Shown: one piece after another, positions 38,458-60,215 of the stretch
Position numbering within the stretch: position 1 is the first letter of the stretch
How the letters are laid out: each line of letters starts with the position of its first letter
NCBI RefSeq assembly: GCF_002752675.1
Contig: NZ_CP024608.1
Coordinates: forward strand, 4,278,001 to 4,342,000
Reading direction: 5' to 3'
Source: Massilia violaceinigra
Lineage (GTDB): Bacteria; Pseudomonadota; Gammaproteobacteria; Burkholderiales; Burkholderiaceae_D
DNA length: 64,000 nt
The notes under the pieces: generated by a model
Told to the model about the DNA's origin: nothing
The model's input: the letters and a program-made list of their open reading frames with translations, nothing else
Databases searched by the model: none
Position numbers and translations under genes: made by a program

Positions 38458-50870
<12,413 letters not shown>

Positions 50871-50911
50871 CCAGGAAATCCTTGTTCTGTTATTTGTAAT
50901 CGGCGAGCGCG

Positions 50912-53900
50912 TTACGAGGCGCTGTCCGAGTTAAGTTCGGCCAGCAGCTCTTCCAAGGCATCCTGGTCGAGGCCCGCAGCGGGGAAGTCTTGCGCCATCA
51001 GGCCAGCGCCGGCATTGGCCGCGCAATGCTGCGCCAGCTCCAGCAAGCCTTGCGCCACCGCGGCCGAGAGCTGGTGCAAGCGCTCTTCGGTGTAGTGGCC
51101 GCTGTCGGCCGACCAGGCCAATGTCAGCGCATGGGGCAGCAGGGTGGCGGCCAGCTGCAGCGGCGCCTGGGCGCGTGCCGGCTGGACCTCAAGCGCCGTG
51201 CCGGCTGCTTCGCTCACTGCCAGGCAGACGTCGCCGGCCGGTCCCGCTTCGGCTTCGCGGCGCAGCGCCGCCTTGGCTTCATGGGCGAAGGACTGCCAGC
51301 CGGTGTCGCCGGCCTGGAACGCGTGGTGCGTCACGTACTGGCCGTTGCCGCCGTCGTGCAGCCGTGTCAGTCGCAGCGGCCCGCCATCGCGCTCGGCCAG
51401 CAGGGCACGGGCCAGCGCCGCGGCCAGGACCTCGCCTGCGTCCATGCGGTAGCGTGTGGCGCCCAATGCAAATGCGTCCAGCATGGCGCCGTCGGTCCAG
51501 CTTTGCAGCCAGCCCACGTCGGCCTCGAAGGAGTCGGCCTGGCGCCACTCTGCCACGGCCGCCATGGCTTCAACGGTCTGGTGTTCGAACACCTGGCGCG
51601 TGCTGAGGGTAATACCGCTGCGGTTCGCGCGCGTGACAACCTGCAGGCTCAGGATGGAGTCGCCACCGACCTGGAAAAAATTGTCGGTCACGCCGATGCG
51701 CGGCAGCCGCAGCACGCCGGCGCAGATATCGGCCAGCTCCTTTTCGAGCGCGGTGCGCGGCGCCACGTACTGGTCGCGCATGCGGGCCGCGCTGTCCGGG
51801 TCGGGCAGCGCGTTGACGTCGCGTTTGCCGTTCGGCGTCAGCGGCATCGTGCGCAGGGCAATGAACAGCGCCGGCACCATGTACGCGGGAAGGCGTTCGG
51901 CAAGGTAGTTGCGCAGCGCGCCATCATCCGGCGGAGACGCCTGGCGGCCGGTAAAGTAGGCCAGCAGGCGCTTGCCGCCCGCTTGTTCCTGCGCCACCAC
52001 CACGCAATCGCCGATGTCGCCATGTCCCAGCAGATGGCGTTCGATTTCCGCCAGTTCCACGCGGTGTCCGCGGATCTTGACCTGGTGGTCGCGCCGGCCC
52101 AGGAAATGCAGCCTGCCGTCGGCATTCCAGCATGCCAGGTCGCCACTGCGATAGGCGCGCTGGCCGCCGGCGATGTGCGCCTGGCTGGCAAACGATGCCG
52201 CCGTCTGTTCCGGATGGCCGCGGTATCCACTCGCCAGTTGCGCACCCGCCAGATAGATTTCGCCAGTCTCGCCGATCGCCGCCGCAGCGCCGTATTCGTT
52301 GACCAGGTCCACCGTCATGCCCGCAACCGGACGGCCGATGCCTGCCGCGCGCGCGCAGGTCAGCACCTCGGCGCTGGCCCATACGCCGCCTTCGGTCGGG
52401 CCGTATTCGTTGACCAGGCTTGCCTGGGGCAGCAGGTCGTGGTGGCGGGCCACCAGCGCGTCGGTGCAGGCCTCACCGGCGACGATCCATGTCGCGATCC
52501 CGGCCAGGCGGACGGGCGAGGCATGGTCGAGCAAAGCGCCGTACAGCGACGGCAGCGACAGGCTGTGGCTGACCGCATGCTTCTCTATGAGGTTGCAAAG
52601 GGTATCGAGCACCAGTTCGTCGCCGCTCGCGGGCAAGACCAGTTTGCCGCCTTGCGCGAGCGTCCAGAAGATGCCCGCGACCGAACTGTCGAAGGAGAAC
52701 GAGGACAGCAGCAGGAATGCGCGCACCGGTTGGCGGTAGAAGGCCATCCGCACCTGGGTCGACTGGCTCAGGCTGCGGTGGCTGATTTCGACCGCCTTCG
52801 GCTGGCCGCTGGAGCCCGATGTGTAGATCAGGTATGCGGGCAGCGCAAGGTCAGCGATGAGGCCTGGATTGGTGTCCGGCAGCTGCGCATCCGATGGCGC
52901 CTCCTGGTCGAGCGCGATCGTCACATGCGGCGCCGTGCCTGGCTGCGCGGCATAGCCGATCACCTGGCGCACGCCGCTGTCCCGCACCATGAAGTCCAGG
53001 CGTTCGGACGGATAACCGGGATCGAGCGCCAGGTAGGCGGCGCCGGCTTTGAGCACGGCAAGGATCGCGACGTTCATGTCGTTACAGCGTGGCAGGACGA
53101 TGCCGACGATGTCACCCGGTGCGACCCCGCTGCGCAGCAGCCGGTGCGCCAGCTGGTTTGCCCGGCTGTTCATCGCCCAATAACTGAGGGTGGCGCTGAT
53201 ATCGGCCAGTGCCGGCGCCGCCGGATGCTGCGCGGCCTGCCGTTCGATCAGGTCCACGATACTGATTGCCTCGACCGGCGGCCGATCGGCTGGCATGGCG
53301 ACGATGGCGCGCTGCACGGGACCCAGCAGCGACACGCCGCCGGTTGGACGGCCACTGTCGTCGGCCAGCGCAGTGACGAACAGATCCCACTGTTCGGCGA
53401 GCAGTTGCAGGGCGGCCGCATCCCAGAGCGCGGGATCGTAGTCGAACGCGCAGGCGGCGCGCTGCATGCCGGCTCGTACGGACAGGCGCAGGCTGAAGCG
53501 GCGGGCAATGCACTGCTCCTGCATGACGGTGATGCCGGGCCATGCCGGCTCTTCGACGCATGCGAAGCCAAACTGCGGGACGGCGCCGCCATCATGGTAG
53601 TCGCGCCAGCCAAGCGCCAGGCTGGCCGCATCGCGCAGCGCGCCGATCTGGTTGTGCATCGACAGCTGATGATCGATCGTGGCACGCACCGGGAGCGCCA
53701 GCTCGTAGAGACCGAGCGCATTGTCCAGCGCGTCGCCACGGCCGCTATCGGTGTAGGCGATTTCCACCAGCGATTGTCCGCTCAGGCGCGACAGGAAAAT
53801 CATCCAGGCGGCTGACAGCCATTGGGCCGCTGTGTATCCCGCAGCGGCGAAGACGGCGGCATCGACGTGCGTTGCCAGCGCCATCGATTGGGGCTGGAAG

Positions 53901-54466
53901 GCGCCGTTCGTTCCGCTTGAGCCAAGGCGCAGCGACAATGGCGGCGCCGGGTCGGCCAGTTGCTGCTGCCAGTATTGCGTTCCGGGCGCGTCGGGCGTTT
54001 CGAGCAGGGTGTTCTTCCACTCGGCGTAGTCGGCGTACTGCAGCCGCTCGCTGTCGGTGCCCGGCGCGATCAGCTGCGCGGCGATCAGCCGCAAGCTGGC
54101 GGAATCGGCATGGGTGGCGGGCGCGCGCAAGGCCAGCACATGGCGCTGATCGCCGATCTGCCACAGGTTCGCTTGCAGCGCGCTGGCATCCTGCTGCTGC
54201 GCTTCGCCGAGTTGAAGAACCGGTGCGGTCGCGCCGCCGATTTGCTGAATCGGCAGGCGCATTCCCGGCACCGCGCACAGGCGCGTGCTCAGAATCTCCT
54301 CGGCCTGCACCAAGGCCTGGAAGCGGGCGTTGATCGCGGCCGTATCGCAAGGGCCGTCGATCTGCAGGCGCAGGCTGGCCCAGTACGGATGGCTGGCGGC
54401 GCCGTCCTGGAGGCTCCAGCAGGCGGCTTGTTGGGGCGAGGCGCGAAAGCCGGTCACTTCGGTCAT
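50912..54466 (-). CDS. NRPS: interface-like domain - A(His?) - T - remnant of an epimerase domain
   Basis: A 1,184-residue NRPS. I choose the ATG at 54466 because GGAG lies six bases before it; an ATG four codons earlier overlaps that ribosome site. Residues 1-400 are a condensation-family domain with P-A-T-H-A-D-S at 116-122 in place of HHxxxDG. The A domain (about 420-890) has pocket D-S-A-L-I-A-E-V-W-K, identical to the terminal NRPS and close to the His code. The carrier motif G-G-D-S has Ser937. The last 210 residues look like the C-terminal half of an epimerase (Y-R-M-D-A-G-E-V-L-A-A-A-L, then A-Q-D-F-P-A-A-G-L-D-Q-D-A-L) without the half that carries HHxxxDG. Condensation with the fatty acid would use the C domain at the end of the FAAL protein. 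It should install the first amino acid. Confidence 0.92.
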   Translation of the reverse strand: MTEVTGFRASPQQAACWSLQDGAASHPYWASLRLQIDGPCDTAAINARFQALVQAEEILSTRLCAVPGMRLPIQQIGGATAPVLQLGEAQQQDASALQANLWQIGDQRHVLALRAPATHADSASLRLIAAQLIAPGTDSERLQYADYAEWKNTLLETPDAPGTQYWQQQLADPAPPLSLRLGSSGTNGAFQPQSMALATHVDAAVFAAAGYTAAQWLSAAWMIFLSRLSGQSLVEIAYTDSGRGDALDNALGLYELALPVRATIDHQLSMHNQIGALRDAASLALGWRDYHDGGAVPQFGFACVEEPAWPGITVMQEQCIARRFSLRLSVRAGMQRAACAFDYDPALWDAAALQLLAEQWDLFVTALADDSGRPTGGVSLLGPVQRAIVAMPADRPPVEAISIVDLIERQAAQHPAAPALADISATLSYWAMNSRANQLAHRLLRSGVAPGDIVGIVLPRCNDMNVAILAVLKAGAAYLALDPGYPSERLDFMVRDSGVRQVIGYAAQPGTAPHVTIALDQEAPSDAQLPDTNPGLIADLALPAYLIYTSGSSGQPKAVEISHRSLSQSTQVRMAFYRQPVRAFLLLSSFSFDSSVAGIFWTLAQGGKLVLPASGDELVLDTLCNLIEKHAVSHSLSLPSLYGALLDHASPVRLAGIATWIVAGEACTDALVARHHDLLPQASLVNEYGPTEGGVWASAEVLTCARAAGIGRPVAGMTVDLVNEYGAAAAIGETGEIYLAGAQLASGYRGHPEQTAASFASQAHIAGGQRAYRSGDLACWNADGRLHFLGRRDHQVKIRGHRVELAEIERHLLGHGDIGDCVVVAQEQAGGKRLLAYFTGRQASPPDDGALRNYLAERLPAYMVPALFIALRTMPLTPNGKRDVNALPDPDSAARMRDQYVAPRTALEKELADICAGVLRLPRIGVTDNFFQVGGDSILSLQVVTRANRSGITLSTRQVFEHQTVEAMAAVAEWRQADSFEADVGWLQSWTDGAMLDAFALGATRYRMDAGEVLAAALARALLAERDGGPLRLTRLHDGGNGQYVTHHAFQAGDTGWQSFAHEAKAALRREAEAGPAGDVCLAVSEAAGTALEVQPARAQAPLQLAATLLPHALTLAWSADSGHYTEERLHQLSAAVAQGLLELAQHCAANAGAGLMAQDFPAAGLDQDALEELLAELNSDSAS

Positions 54467-54478
54467 GTTCAACTCCAT

Positions 54479-55513
54479 TTATTGATCCAGGTCTTTGCTG
54501 TAGAGCGCTTCGGCCATGCCGGTCATGATGGCGCGCTTGCCGGAAAACGGTTCGCGGCCGTGCACGCACAGCATGTTGTCGATAAAGAGCACATCGCCCT
54601 GCTGCCATTGGAACTTCATCAGGGACTGCAGGTACGCGGCGCGCAGCTGTTCGAGCACCTCCGGTTCGATCTCGCTGCCGTCGCCGTAGAAGGTATTGGT
54701 GGGAAGGTCCTGCGGACCGAAGCTGGCCTGCAGCGAGCTGCCGATGGCTTCCGGCAGGGTGCTCACGTTGAAAAAGGTGGCATGGTTGAACCACACCTCT
54801 TCGCCGGTGCGCGGGTGGCGCATGATGGCTGGACCTTGCTGGGTGGTGCGCAGGCGGTTGCCCGGCTTCCACTCGACCGTGATGCCGACCGAGGCGCAAT
54901 ACGCTTCGACTTCGGAGCGATCTTCGGTCTGGAAGACGGTTGGCCATGCAAGGCCGAAGCCGTCGCCGTAGTTACGCACGTAGAGCACTTTCTTTTCGCG
55001 GAATTTGTCGATGACCGCGGCGGGAATGCGGCGCATGACGTCGCGCGTGGAGCCGATCGGCGTTTCGCCGCGCACCTCGGGAGCCACGTGGCAGTAGAAG
55101 AACAGGCGCAGGGGGAATTTGGGCGAGTACGAGTGCTCGTTATGCGGGAAGATCATCTGGTCGGCCGGATAGTCGGTCGACGTATAAATGTTCCCGCCCA
55201 CCCGGGTACGCGGCGAAGCGCGGAACTGGTACTCGAGCGCGCCGGGCGAGAGCGCTGCGATGACCTGTTCGAACTGCTCCACCGTATGGATGCCGAAATT
55301 GCGGAACAGGATGGCGCCATGCTCGAGCAGCTTTTTTTCCAGCGCTGGCCGCTGGCTTGCGGCCCACGCAACCAGGCTGACGCCGGCGGCGGCCGGTTCG
55401 ATCACCAGCGGCAGCGTGGTGTCCGGGGAGAGCACGCGTTCCGACACGAGCGTATGTTCGGAAACGGTGATGGCTTTGCGGCGCATAAGGCCTGGGGCTG
55501 CGGGAAGATTCAT
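54479..55513 (-). CDS. Fe(II)/2-oxoglutarate-dependent beta-hydroxylase, TauD/SyrP-like (first)
   Basis: A 344-residue TauD/TfdA-family oxygenase of the SyrP-like type that hydroxylates the beta carbon of carrier-bound Asp or His. The start ATG at 55513 gives a 25-base gap after the FAAL gene; ATG at 55486 is an alternative, since neither ribosome site is strong. The iron ligands are visible: P-H-N-E-H-S-Y-S with His124 and Glu126, and C-V-H-G-R-E-P-F-S-G-K-R with His318; Arg327 should bind 2-oxoglutarate. Glu in the H-x-E triad is normal for this branch. It lies between the FAAL protein and the first His-type NRPS, so His specificity is tempting, but position alone does not prove it. Confidence 0.88.
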   Translation of the reverse strand: MNLPAAPGLMRRKAITVSEHTLVSERVLSPDTTLPLVIEPAAAGVSLVAWAASQRPALEKKLLEHGAILFRNFGIHTVEQFEQVIAALSPGALEYQFRASPRTRVGGNIYTSTDYPADQMIFPHNEHSYSPKFPLRLFFYCHVAPEVRGETPIGSTRDVMRRIPAAVIDKFREKKVLYVRNYGDGFGLAWPTVFQTEDRSEVEAYCASVGITVEWKPGNRLRTTQQGPAIMRHPRTGEEVWFNHATFFNVSTLPEAIGSSLQASFGPQDLPTNTFYGDGSEIEPEVLEQLRAAYLQSLMKFQWQQGDVLFIDNMLCVHGREPFSGKRAIMTGMAEALYSKDLDQ

Positions 55514-55538
55514 ATCCGGTCTCGGTGAAAGGGTTGGT

Positions 55539-58500
55539 CTATGCCTGTGCCACGCGGCGCCTGGCCGCGCCAAGCAAGGCGCGGCTGTCGGACGTTTGCC
55601 GCTGTTGGAGCGAGAGGCGCAATGCGTTGTCGCGCTCGCGCATCTGCTGCGTCAGCAGCGACAGGGGCAGCGGGAGCAGGGCCTCGAAGCCGTCGACCAA
55701 GCCGGTCCACAGCTGGACGAAGCGGTCGATGGCATGCTGGTCGAAGCGCGCGGTCTGGTACTTGAGGTTTGCCGTCACGCCGTTGGCGCCGTGGGTCAGG
55801 TCCAGCACCAGGTCGAAGGCGCCGCCGTCCTGGTACTGGGCGATGTCGGCGATGCGCAGCGCGCCCAGCGCGGTGGCGTGGCCGCGTTCCGGCTGCCAGT
55901 TCAGCTTTACCTGGAACAGCGGCGACTCCTTGCCGGAGCGCTCGGGCGCAATGGCCGACACCAGCAGGTTGAATGGCAGCTCCTGATGCGCGTACGCCGC
56001 CTGGGCGTCGGTAGCGACGCGCGAAAACAGCTTGGCCAGGCTCGGATTGCCATCGACGTCGCAGCGCAGCGGCAGCTGGTTGACGAAGAAACCGATGATG
56101 TCGTCCAGTTGCGGATGCGCGCGGCCCGCGACGTCGGTACCGATGATGAAGCGCTGCTGTCCGCTCCAGTAATGGAGGCAGGCGCCAAACAAGGTGAGCA
56201 GTCCCATGAACACGGTGCTGTTGTGGGAGCGGCAGTATTGTTCCAGCCGCGCCACCGCCAGCGACGCCAGTTTGAACGTGTGCAGTCCCTTGCCAGTGTG
56301 CGCGCCATTTTGCACAGGCAGCGCCAGGGTGTGCGGCATGTCGCTCAGGTAGCCATGCCAGAATTGCAGTTCGGCGTCGACCAGGGGAGCGGTCAGGCGC
56401 GCGTGCTCCCATTCGGCGAAGTCGGCATAGTCCAGCGGGCGCGGGCCGAACCCAGATGCGCCGCCGGTGCTGTGCGCCGCATACAGGCGGTCCAGATCGG
56501 CCAGGAAGATCTCGGCCGAGCGCCCGTCGAAAGCGATATGGTGAAGCCCGATCAGCAGTTCATGCTGGTCCGGCGCGCAGCTTGCCAGCGTTGCGCGCAG
56601 CATCACGCCGGCCGTCAGGTCAAACGGGGTGTCGCGTTCCTGCCTCACCATGCGGGCCAAATTTTCCTGCTGCTCAAGCGCGGGCAGTGCCGACAGGTCG
56701 ATGCAGCGCAGCGGCACCGGCGCCCCCGGCATCGCTAACTGCAACGGCCCCTGGGTTGAATCGCGGTAGGCCGTTCGCAGCACGGGATGACGCTCGGTCA
56801 GGTCGTGCAAACTGCGTCGCAGCGCGTCGGCGTCGAGCGGGCCGCGCAAACTGAGACGAACCGCGATATTGTGTTCGCAGCTGCGCGGATCGAGGCGGTT
56901 CTGGAACCACAGGCGGCGCTGGGCGTGGGACTGGCGCTTCTCGGCGCGTCCGGGCAGGGCCGGTATCGCGTCGCTGCTCGCCTTCTGCAGTTCCAGGTGC
57001 CGCTGCAGGCCCTGGGCCAGCATGTCCAGCGAACCGGCACCGAACATCGTCTCGTACGGTGCGTGCCAGCCGGTGTGCATCCGCAGGCGGCCATGCAGGG
57101 TGGCGATGGCAATCGAATCGAACCCGAGCCCGATGAGCGTGGACTGCGGGTCGGGCGCCGCGCCCGGGCGCAGCGCGACGACCTGCAGGTTCAGCCAGGC
57201 GGCGCAGGCCACAGCCATCTCTTCCTCGGTGGCGCCTGCCGCGCGCAGCGTGGCCAGGTCGGGCAGCGCCTGCGGCAACGCCGTGCCGGCGGCTTGGCCG
57301 CCGGTGACAGCGATCACTTCCAGCGTGTTGTCCAGGTACTGGCGGCGCGCGCCGCTGCGGCTGATTTTTCCGCTGGTGGTCATGGGAATCGTGGCCGCCG
57401 CGATCAGGACGATGACGTCGACAGCGCAATCGGCCGCTTCCCTGACCGCGTCGCGCACGGCCGCGAACAGCAGCTCGCGCGCAGCGCCGTCGACGCAGCG
57501 CCGGTGCGGCTCGGCCACGATGACCAGCTGTTCGCGCGCGCCATGCGGATCGGGCACCGAAAACGCGGCGATGCGGCCGGCGCGGATGCCCGATTCAGCC
57601 TGGGTGACCGCGAACTCGATATCGTTGGGGTACAGATTGCGCCCGTTGAGGATAATCAGGTCCTTCAGGCGCCCGCAGATGACCAGCTGTCCTTCATGCA
57701 TGAAACCCAGGTCGCCCGAGCGCAGGTAATGGGCATCGTCGCCGGCGGCGCGGGCACGGAACGTTTGCTCGCTGATTTCCGGCTGGTCCCAGTAGGCGTC
57801 GGCGTTGCTCGGGCCATGCAGCCAGATTTCTCCGATTTCACCCGGCGCGCAATGGCTCATCGTGTCAGGGTTGACGATTGCGATGCGGTGCAGCGCTTGC
57901 GCGGGGCCGCAGCCGACGAATTCGGCCGCGTCGCCGCTGTCCTGTACCAGGACCACGCGCCCGTTTTGCAGTGCGGTTTTGTCCAGGCGAAGCGTCAATG
58001 GCAGTTCGGATGCCGCTACCGTGCACACGCACAGGGTCGCTTCCGCCTGGCCGTAGCCGGGGCAGAGCGCCTGCTGGCGAAAGCCGGCGTCGGCGAAACG
58101 CGCGCCGAAGGCCGCGAGGGTGGCCGCGTGTACCGGTTCGGCGCCGCTGATGGCGTGCTTCCAGCAGCTCAGGTCCAGCTGGGCGATGGTGGCGTCGTCG
58201 ATGCCCGAAACGCACAGTGCGTAGGCGGAATTGGGCGCGAAACTGGCCGTGCCGCGATAGCGGCTGATGGCCTGGAGCCAGACTGACGGCGACTGGACAA
58301 AACTCTTCGTTTCCATCAGCACGCAGCGCATGCCGGCGTAGATGGGCAGCAGCAGCCCGCCGATGAGCCCCATGTCGTGGTACAAGGGCAGCCAGTTGAC
58401 CATGCAGTCATCAGGCAGGAAGTCGACGCCGGCGCGCATCAGCTCCAGGTTGGCCAGCAGATTGCGCTGCCGGACCACCACGCCTTTGGGCGCGCCGGTG

Positions 58501-59015
58501 GAGCCGGACGTGTACTGCAGGAAGGCGACGGCGTCGGGGGCGGACACGGGCCGCCGCCACGCCGGTGCGGCGGGCGCGGCGTCGAGCTGGGCGACGGTCA
58601 GGATGTCGACCTCGATGCCGAGCGAGGCGGCCAGCTCGCGCAGTACCGGCTGCGCCGCTTCGGTCGACAGGATCAGGGCGGGGCGCGCGTCGGCCACGAT
58701 GTTGCGCACCCGGTCAAGGTGGCGCGGGCGGCGCGACTGGGGGGCGAACAGGGGCACGGCGATCATGCCGGCGTACTGGCAGGCGCAGAACGTATCGACA
58801 TACTCCATGCCCGACGGCAGCATCAGGAGGATGCGCGCCTCGGGCGCATAGCGCTGCTGGAGCAGGGCGGCCAGGCTGACCGCGCGCTCGTGCAGCGCGG
58901 CGAAACTGGCGGTGGCGCTCACTTCGCGCCCGTCAGCGAGAAACTGCACGGCTGGGTGGCCGGCGCGGCGCGCCGCCTGGGCTTCCAGTACGTCGATGAA
59001 ATGGTGGTGGTTCAT
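55539..59015 (-). CDS. Fatty-acid loading protein: FAAL - ACP - C
   Basis: A 1,158-residue initiation protein. The start at 59015 gives M-N-H-H-H-F-I-D-V-L; the ribosome site is weak and the long upstream open frame is a shadow of the neighbouring hydroxylase. Residues 1 to about 585 are a fatty acyl-AMP ligase, with L-Q-Y-T-S-G-S-T-G-A-P-K-G near 165-180, W-L-P-L-Y-H-D-M-G-L-I-G-G and G-R-N-L-Y-P-N-D-I-E. The carrier domain has G-F-D-S (Ser634). A condensation domain follows, with G-L-H-H-I-A-F-D-G (His825, His826), complete to the C terminus. It activates a fatty acid as acyl-AMP, loads it on the ACP, and its C domain joins it to the first amino acid held by the next NRPS. This makes the product a lipopeptide. 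Chain length cannot be read from sequence. Confidence 0.93.
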   Translation of the reverse strand: MNHHHFIDVLEAQAARRAGHPAVQFLADGREVSATASFAALHERAVSLAALLQQRYAPEARILLMLPSGMEYVDTFCACQYAGMIAVPLFAPQSRRPRHLDRVRNIVADARPALILSTEAAQPVLRELAASLGIEVDILTVAQLDAAPAAPAWRRPVSAPDAVAFLQYTSGSTGAPKGVVVRQRNLLANLELMRAGVDFLPDDCMVNWLPLYHDMGLIGGLLLPIYAGMRCVLMETKSFVQSPSVWLQAISRYRGTASFAPNSAYALCVSGIDDATIAQLDLSCWKHAISGAEPVHAATLAAFGARFADAGFRQQALCPGYGQAEATLCVCTVAASELPLTLRLDKTALQNGRVVLVQDSGDAAEFVGCGPAQALHRIAIVNPDTMSHCAPGEIGEIWLHGPSNADAYWDQPEISEQTFRARAAGDDAHYLRSGDLGFMHEGQLVICGRLKDLIILNGRNLYPNDIEFAVTQAESGIRAGRIAAFSVPDPHGAREQLVIVAEPHRRCVDGAARELLFAAVRDAVREAADCAVDVIVLIAAATIPMTTSGKISRSGARRQYLDNTLEVIAVTGGQAAGTALPQALPDLATLRAAGATEEEMAVACAAWLNLQVVALRPGAAPDPQSTLIGLGFDSIAIATLHGRLRMHTGWHAPYETMFGAGSLDMLAQGLQRHLELQKASSDAIPALPGRAEKRQSHAQRRLWFQNRLDPRSCEHNIAVRLSLRGPLDADALRRSLHDLTERHPVLRTAYRDSTQGPLQLAMPGAPVPLRCIDLSALPALEQQENLARMVRQERDTPFDLTAGVMLRATLASCAPDQHELLIGLHHIAFDGRSAEIFLADLDRLYAAHSTGGASGFGPRPLDYADFAEWEHARLTAPLVDAELQFWHGYLSDMPHTLALPVQNGAHTGKGLHTFKLASLAVARLEQYCRSHNSTVFMGLLTLFGACLHYWSGQQRFIIGTDVAGRAHPQLDDIIGFFVNQLPLRCDVDGNPSLAKLFSRVATDAQAAYAHQELPFNLLVSAIAPERSGKESPLFQVKLNWQPERGHATALGALRIADIAQYQDGGAFDLVLDLTHGANGVTANLKYQTARFDQHAIDRFVQLWTGLVDGFEALLPLPLSLLTQQMRERDNALRLSLQQRQTSDSRALLGAARRRVAQA

Positions 59016-59046
59016 GGGTAGGTTCACTTGGTAGGTCGTGGACGGC

Positions 59047-59988
59047 TCAGGCCATGGCGACGATGACTTTGCGCTCGCCCGAAAACGGGTTGCGCCCGTG
59101 CGCGACGAGCAGGTTGTCAAGCATGAGCACGTCGCCTGCCTGCCACGGGAAGGCCACCGCAGTGCACTGGTACACGGCGCGGATGGCGTCCAGCTTCTCG
59201 TCCGCGATCGGGCTGCCGTCGCCAAAGCACACGTTGCGCGGAAGGTTGTCGTAGCCGACCGCCTGCAACAGGTTGGCTCGCACCGTCGCGTCGTTGGCCG
59301 ATTCGTGAAACAGGTGCGCCTGGTTGAACCAGACCCATTCGCCGCTGACGGGGTGCTGCAGCACCGCCTGGCAGCGCTGGCGCGTGCGCAGTTCATCGTC
59401 GGCTTTCCATTCCCATTCGATGCCATTGGCGGCGCAGTAGCTTTCAACCTGCGCGCGCTGGTCGGTGTTGAACACGCGCTGCCAGGGCAGGTCGAGGGCG
59501 ACGCTGTAGTTGCGCACATACAGCAGTTCGCGGCGCGCGAATTCGTCGCGCAGTTCGGCGGGAACGCGCTGGTACACCAGGCGGCTGTCGGCAATCGGCG
59601 TTTCGCCGCCGGTCATGCTGGGCTTGATGCAGTGGAACCAGATCAGCGATGGCCACTGGCGCGTGTACGACTGCTCGTTATGCAGCGCAATGCTCTGGTG
59701 CGCCGGATACTCGGTCGAGCTGTAGACGCCCGCAAACACCTTGCTGCGCGGCGTGGAACCGAACTCGTAGCTGGCCAGCGGCAGGCCGAAGCTGGCTGCG
59801 AATTTCTTGAACTCCAGCGGCGTGGGCACGCCGAAGCCGCGGAACAAGACGCCACCGGCGCTGGCCAGCGCCGTGGCCGCCGTCTGCCGCGCGTCAGCTC
59901 CGATTGCCGTCAGCGCCTCGGGCTTGTCGGCCTGTATGACAAAAGGCAACGGCGATTGCAGGCAGTTGCCGGCCGTAATTACTGGCAT
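59047..59988 (-). CDS. Fe(II)/2-oxoglutarate-dependent beta-hydroxylase, TauD/SyrP-like (second)
   Basis: A 313-residue TauD/TfdA-family oxygenase, distantly similar to the enzyme at 54479-55513. The start ATG at 59988 has AAGGAA seven bases upstream. Iron ligands: L-H-N-E-Q-S-Y with His103 and Glu105, and A-H-G-R-N-P-F-S-G-E-R with His297; Arg306 should hold 2-oxoglutarate. The chain stops shortly after this motif (V-I-V-A-M-A), so its C terminus is shorter than that of the other copy. It is the first gene of the leftward siderophore operon and faces the Fur-box region. With the other hydroxylase it should make the beta-OH-Asp and beta-OH-His iron ligands; which enzyme takes which residue is not resolved. 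Confidence 0.88.
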   Translation of the reverse strand: MPVITAGNCLQSPLPFVIQADKPEALTAIGADARQTAATALASAGGVLFRGFGVPTPLEFKKFAASFGLPLASYEFGSTPRSKVFAGVYSSTEYPAHQSIALHNEQSYTRQWPSLIWFHCIKPSMTGGETPIADSRLVYQRVPAELRDEFARRELLYVRNYSVALDLPWQRVFNTDQRAQVESYCAANGIEWEWKADDELRTRQRCQAVLQHPVSGEWVWFNQAHLFHESANDATVRANLLQAVGYDNLPRNVCFGDGSPIADEKLDAIRAVYQCTAVAFPWQAGDVLMLDNLLVAHGRNPFSGERKVIVAMA

Positions 59989-60080
59989 GGTGCGATTCCT
60001 TGGAAGTGGGGGAGAAGCCCCTTGGTAAGCGGTGCTGCAACGTTGACGCAATCATAATCACGGCTGAGTTAAATGTAAAC

Positions 60081-60105
60081 GATAATACGAACGATTCTCA
60101 TTTAT
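60081..60105. promoter_or_regulatory. Fur-box region between the siderophore operon and the receptor
   Basis: GATAATACGAACGATTCTCATTTAT contains the half-sites GATAAT and, on the other strand, TGAGAATCGTTCG. One register matches the 19-base Fur consensus at about 13 of 19 positions, and overlapping half-sites suggest two Fur dimers. It lies between the hydroxylase (leftward operon) and the receptor gene (rightward), so it probably controls both. No sharp leftward promoter could be assigned, although TATTAT on the minus strand is a possible -10. Confidence 0.6.
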
Positions 60106-60112
60106 ATTTGGA

Positions 60113-60141
60113 TTTACAATGTCAATAAAGCTAGGTAATAT
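60113..60141 (+). promoter_or_regulatory. Probable sigma70 promoter of the TonB receptor gene
   Basis: TTTACA (60113-60118, five of six matches to the -35 consensus) and TAATAT (60136-60141, four of six to the -10) are separated by 17 bases. It lies directly downstream of the Fur-box region and about 75 bases before the receptor start codon. Confidence 0.5.
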
Positions 60142-60215
60142 CCGCTCCGGTCCTGGCGTGAAGTAGCGTAACGCGCGTAGTCAGATAGCAATCAAAAGCA
60201 AGCTGGAGTGAATTC

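Noticed and set aside
55539..59594. FAAL gene beginning at 59594, as the open frame would allow
   Set aside because: The extra 193 codons overlap the second hydroxylase gene in another frame and look non-biological (Thr/Ser/Cys/Arg-rich). The FAAL homology starts at M-N-H-H-H-F at 59015.
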